Part shown: positions 7,080 to 8,628 of the stretch, piece after piece
How the letters are laid out: each line of letters starts with the position of its first letter
Numbering within the stretch: position 1 is the first letter of the stretch
DNA from: Bacteroidales bacterium
GTDB lineage: Bacteria > Bacteroidota > Bacteroidia > Bacteroidales > ML635J-15
Direction: 5' to 3'
NCBI GenBank assembly: GCA_017997855.1
Contig: JAGOEF010000061.1
Coordinates: 1 to 8,628 of the forward strand
Length of the DNA: 8,628 nucleotides
The notes under the pieces: model-generated
Seen by the model: the letters and a program-made list of their open reading frames with translations, nothing else
Told to the model about the DNA's origin: nothing
The model's database searches: none
Program-made: the position numbers and the translations under genes

Positions 7080-7229
7080 TCAATACTTAAGTTTAATTTC
7101 GATGAGCCGTTCAACATCGGCAAGGTCGGTTTCCGAAAGCGTATTGATTTTGATACCACGACCCTTGGCATATTTTCAAATCAAAATGTTTGCCTTGGCA
7201 AAAATTCTGCTTTCATGATTTTTCCACAT
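7080..7229 (-). pseudogene. Possible remnant of a minus-strand gene, interrupted by an in-frame stop
   Basis: The minus strand from the ATG at 7229-7227 reads 17 codons (MWKNHESRIFAKANILI), then TGA at 7178-7176, then continues in the same frame for 31 codons (KYAKGRGIKINTLSETD... to ...IEIKLKY) before TGA at 7082-7080. The second part looks like a protein C-terminus: charged, amphipathic, rich in Glu and Lys, and with codons such as TCG, GAA and ACC also common in the neighbouring genes. I do not recognise the family. It fills most of the gap between pbpC and the OmpA-family gene. It could be a decayed gene end or chance coding in 150 bp. The plus-strand frame across the same bases lacks protein-like character. 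Confidence 0.3.
7189..7202. repeat. Short inverted repeat between pbpC and the OmpA-family gene
   Basis: TTTGCC and GGCAAA form 6-bp arms around a TT centre, as in a small operator-like dyad. CCTTGGCA within it (7193-7200) also occurs at 7163-7170, giving a direct repeat 30 bp apart. The loop is too short for a good terminator. Chance or remnant coding sequence are both possible. Confidence 0.2.
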
Positions 7230-7266
7230 TTTTACTAATGAAAAGAAAACTATGAAACGTATTCAC

Positions 7267-7274
7267 TATATTTG
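7267..7274 (+). promoter_or_regulatory. Predicted -7 element for the OmpA-family gene
   Basis: TATATTTG is an exact TAnnTTTG match followed by C. It ends 30 nt before the ATG at 7305, the leader length expected for Bacteroidota. No TTG is seen at -33. It overlaps the TTG at 7272 that would otherwise extend the reading frame, which supports the downstream ATG as the real start. Confidence 0.5.
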
Positions 7275-7304
7275 CGTTGTTGTATAACTAAAATCAGAAT
7301 TGTT

Positions 7305-8603
7305 ATGAAAATTTACAAATTGTTGACTGTCACATTTTTACTAATACTTTCATTTCTATTTACAGAGTTAGCCACTGCGCAGATTAACGTAAAGGGATAT
7401 GTTAAGGAAAAAGCCCGAGAAAAAGCCAACGAGGCTGTGAGAGATGGGATTGATGATGTAATTGAGATGGGGAATAAGGATGACGAAAACAATCAGGTAG
7501 AAGAGGAACCACCCACTACTGAGCTTGAAGAGAGCAATGAAACGCCCTCCGAGATTGAAGCTGAACAAGATGAAAACATGCGACCTGACGAAAAGCCCAA
7601 GATGGAAAGCTACGGACAATATGATTTTGTACCCGGTGATCAAATTTTGTTTTTCGAAGATTTTTCACAAGACGCTCTTGGAGATTTCCCTGCATTATGG
7701 GTATCGAACGGAGGGGGTGAGGTAAAAACCGTAAATATTGCTGCGGGCAAATGGTTCCACATGAACGGTAGTAATGCCGTATACTGCTATACCAAAGCAA
7801 TAGTATTTCCGGAAAACTACATTATCGAATTCGATATTATTCCAGACAATCAATATTATAGTGGTATAGAGTTGACTTTATATGAGTTGAACCCTGAAAA
7901 TACAAGCGAAGTGGAAGATGATTTGTATCCAGGGCGATATGGGTTAAAAATTAGGCTAGGTCCCGAAAGTTGGGAAACACTTGGCTATTCTGAAGAACCT
8001 GGCAGCGATTGGCTTCAGGGTAGGTCGGAGAAGAACCCTGTTATCAGGGAGGAAGTCAACCATGTAATTATATGGGTGCAAAAACGTCGATTGCGAATTT
8101 ATCACAAGGGTCAGAAAACCTTAGATGTTCCTACAAATATTTATGCTCCATCCAAATTCGACAGGATTCGCTTTTCGGGCTGGGACTCCGAAAGTTTTCC
8201 GTTCATCAGTAATTTCAAAATTACAACAGCTTCACCCGACATGCGCAGCAAGCTACTCACCGATGGCAAGCTTATATCGTATGGTATTTATTTCGATAGC
8301 GGGAAAGACATTGTAAAACCAGAATCGTATGGTTCGCTTAATGATATTGCCAAGGTGCTGGCAGAAAACCCAACGGTCAAAATTAATATTGTTGGGCACA
8401 CCGACAGCGACGGCGATGATGCCATGAATCTCGATTTATCGAAACGCAGGGCTGCCAATGTGAAAAATTCGCTGGTAAAGGATTTCGGAATTGCGGCCGA
8501 TCGCATTACAACCGATGGTAAAGGCGAAACACAAGCCTTAGTTCCAAACACCAGTGTCGAGAACAAAGCCAAAAACCGCAGGGTAGAATTTATAAAGCTT
8601 TAG
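7305..8603 (+). CDS. Secreted OmpA-family peptidoglycan-binding protein with acidic linker and beta-sandwich region
   Basis: A 432-residue exported protein. The signal peptide is MKIYK plus a hydrophobic core, with likely cleavage after ATA at residue 25. Residues 31-56 form a charged helix (KEKAREKANEAV). Residues 58-96 are a strongly acidic, probably disordered linker with about 17 Asp/Glu. Residues about 112-310 look like a beta-sandwich of concanavalin/LamG type (LFFEDFSQD, YIIEFDIIPDN, IIWVQKRRLRIYHKG). The C-terminal OmpA domain starts near 325 (YGIYFDSGKDIVKPES) and keeps the peptidoglycan-binding residues: Asp367 in GHTDSDG and Arg382 in LSKRRA, plus the terminal NRRVEF motif. It should sit in the periplasm or outer membrane and bind the diaminopimelate stem peptide. 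No beta-barrel and no lipobox Cys are seen, so the anchor, if any, is unclear. The start is the ATG at 7305; a TTG at 7272 overlaps the predicted promoter. The domain assignment is secure; the specific role and ligand of the middle domain are unknown. Confidence 0.9.
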   Translation: MKIYKLLTVTFLLILSFLFTELATAQINVKGYVKEKAREKANEAVRDGIDDVIEMGNKDDENNQVEEEPPTTELEESNETPSEIEAEQDENMRPDEKPKMESYGQYDFVPGDQILFFEDFSQDALGDFPALWVSNGGGEVKTVNIAAGKWFHMNGSNAVYCYTKAIVFPENYIIEFDIIPDNQYYSGIELTLYELNPENTSEVEDDLYPGRYGLKIRLGPESWETLGYSEEPGSDWLQGRSEKNPVIREEVNHVIIWVQKRRLRIYHKGQKTLDVPTNIYAPSKFDRIRFSGWDSESFPFISNFKITTASPDMRSKLLTDGKLISYGIYFDSGKDIVKPESYGSLNDIAKVLAENPTVKINIVGHTDSDGDDAMNLDLSKRRAANVKNSLVKDFGIAADRITTDGKGETQALVPNTSVENKAKNRRVEFIKL

Positions 8604-8628
8604 ACTGAGAACAAGGTAGTTTTTATCC

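Noticed and set aside
6991..7218. 75-codon plus-strand open frame across the end of pbpC
   Set aside because: It overlaps the end of pbpC in another frame, and its translation looks non-protein-like compared with the minus strand of the same region.
7272..7304. Extended N-terminus of the OmpA-family protein from the TTG at 7272
   Set aside because: The TTG is part of the exact -7 box TATATTTG. The ATG at 7305 gives a normal signal peptide.

Overview
The window looks like a chromosomal segment of a Bacteroidota bacterium, probably of the order Bacteroidales. Three things point there. Predicted starts lack Shine-Dalgarno sequences and are instead preceded by the phylum's TAnnTTTG-type -7 promoter element. 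The AMP nucleosidase and the short CstA resemble forms I know from that phylum. The gene set is dominated by Sec-exported envelope proteins, including an OmpA-family protein. No mobile element, CRISPR array, tRNA or rRNA was seen.

Layout. Positions 1-2224 (minus strand) hold a two-gene unit, AMP nucleosidase (amn) followed 28 bp later by a CstA-type transporter. The transporter reads off the left edge and has no stop in the window, so a stop-to-stop ORF search would miss it. Positions 2361-3662 (plus) encode an unrecognised 433-residue exported protein with a beta-rich N-terminal half and a helical C-terminal half. It converges on a minus-strand gene (3780-4535) for a probable small outer-membrane beta-barrel protein. 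A 144-bp divergent intergenic region separates that gene from pbpC (4680-7070, plus), a complete bifunctional penicillin-binding protein 1C that appears to start at TTG. Positions 7080-7229 carry what may be the decayed tail of a minus-strand gene. The window closes with a plus-strand gene (7305-8603) for a secreted protein made of an acidic linker, a probable beta-sandwich and a C-terminal OmpA peptidoglycan-binding domain.

How they may work together. amn and cstA plausibly form a starvation or nutrient-salvage unit: AMP is cleaved to adenine and ribose 5-phosphate, and peptides or pyruvate are taken up. The right two thirds concern the cell envelope: a peptidoglycan synthase, a peptidoglycan-anchoring OmpA-like protein, a barrel-like protein and an exported protein of unknown role. 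Apart from amn-cstA, each gene has its own orientation or promoter, so this is a neighbourhood of envelope genes and not a demonstrated operon. I found no clear evidence of a new multi-gene system. The most unusual items are the unrecognised exported protein, the TTG-started pbpC without an alpha-2-macroglobulin partner in view, and the broken small ORF.
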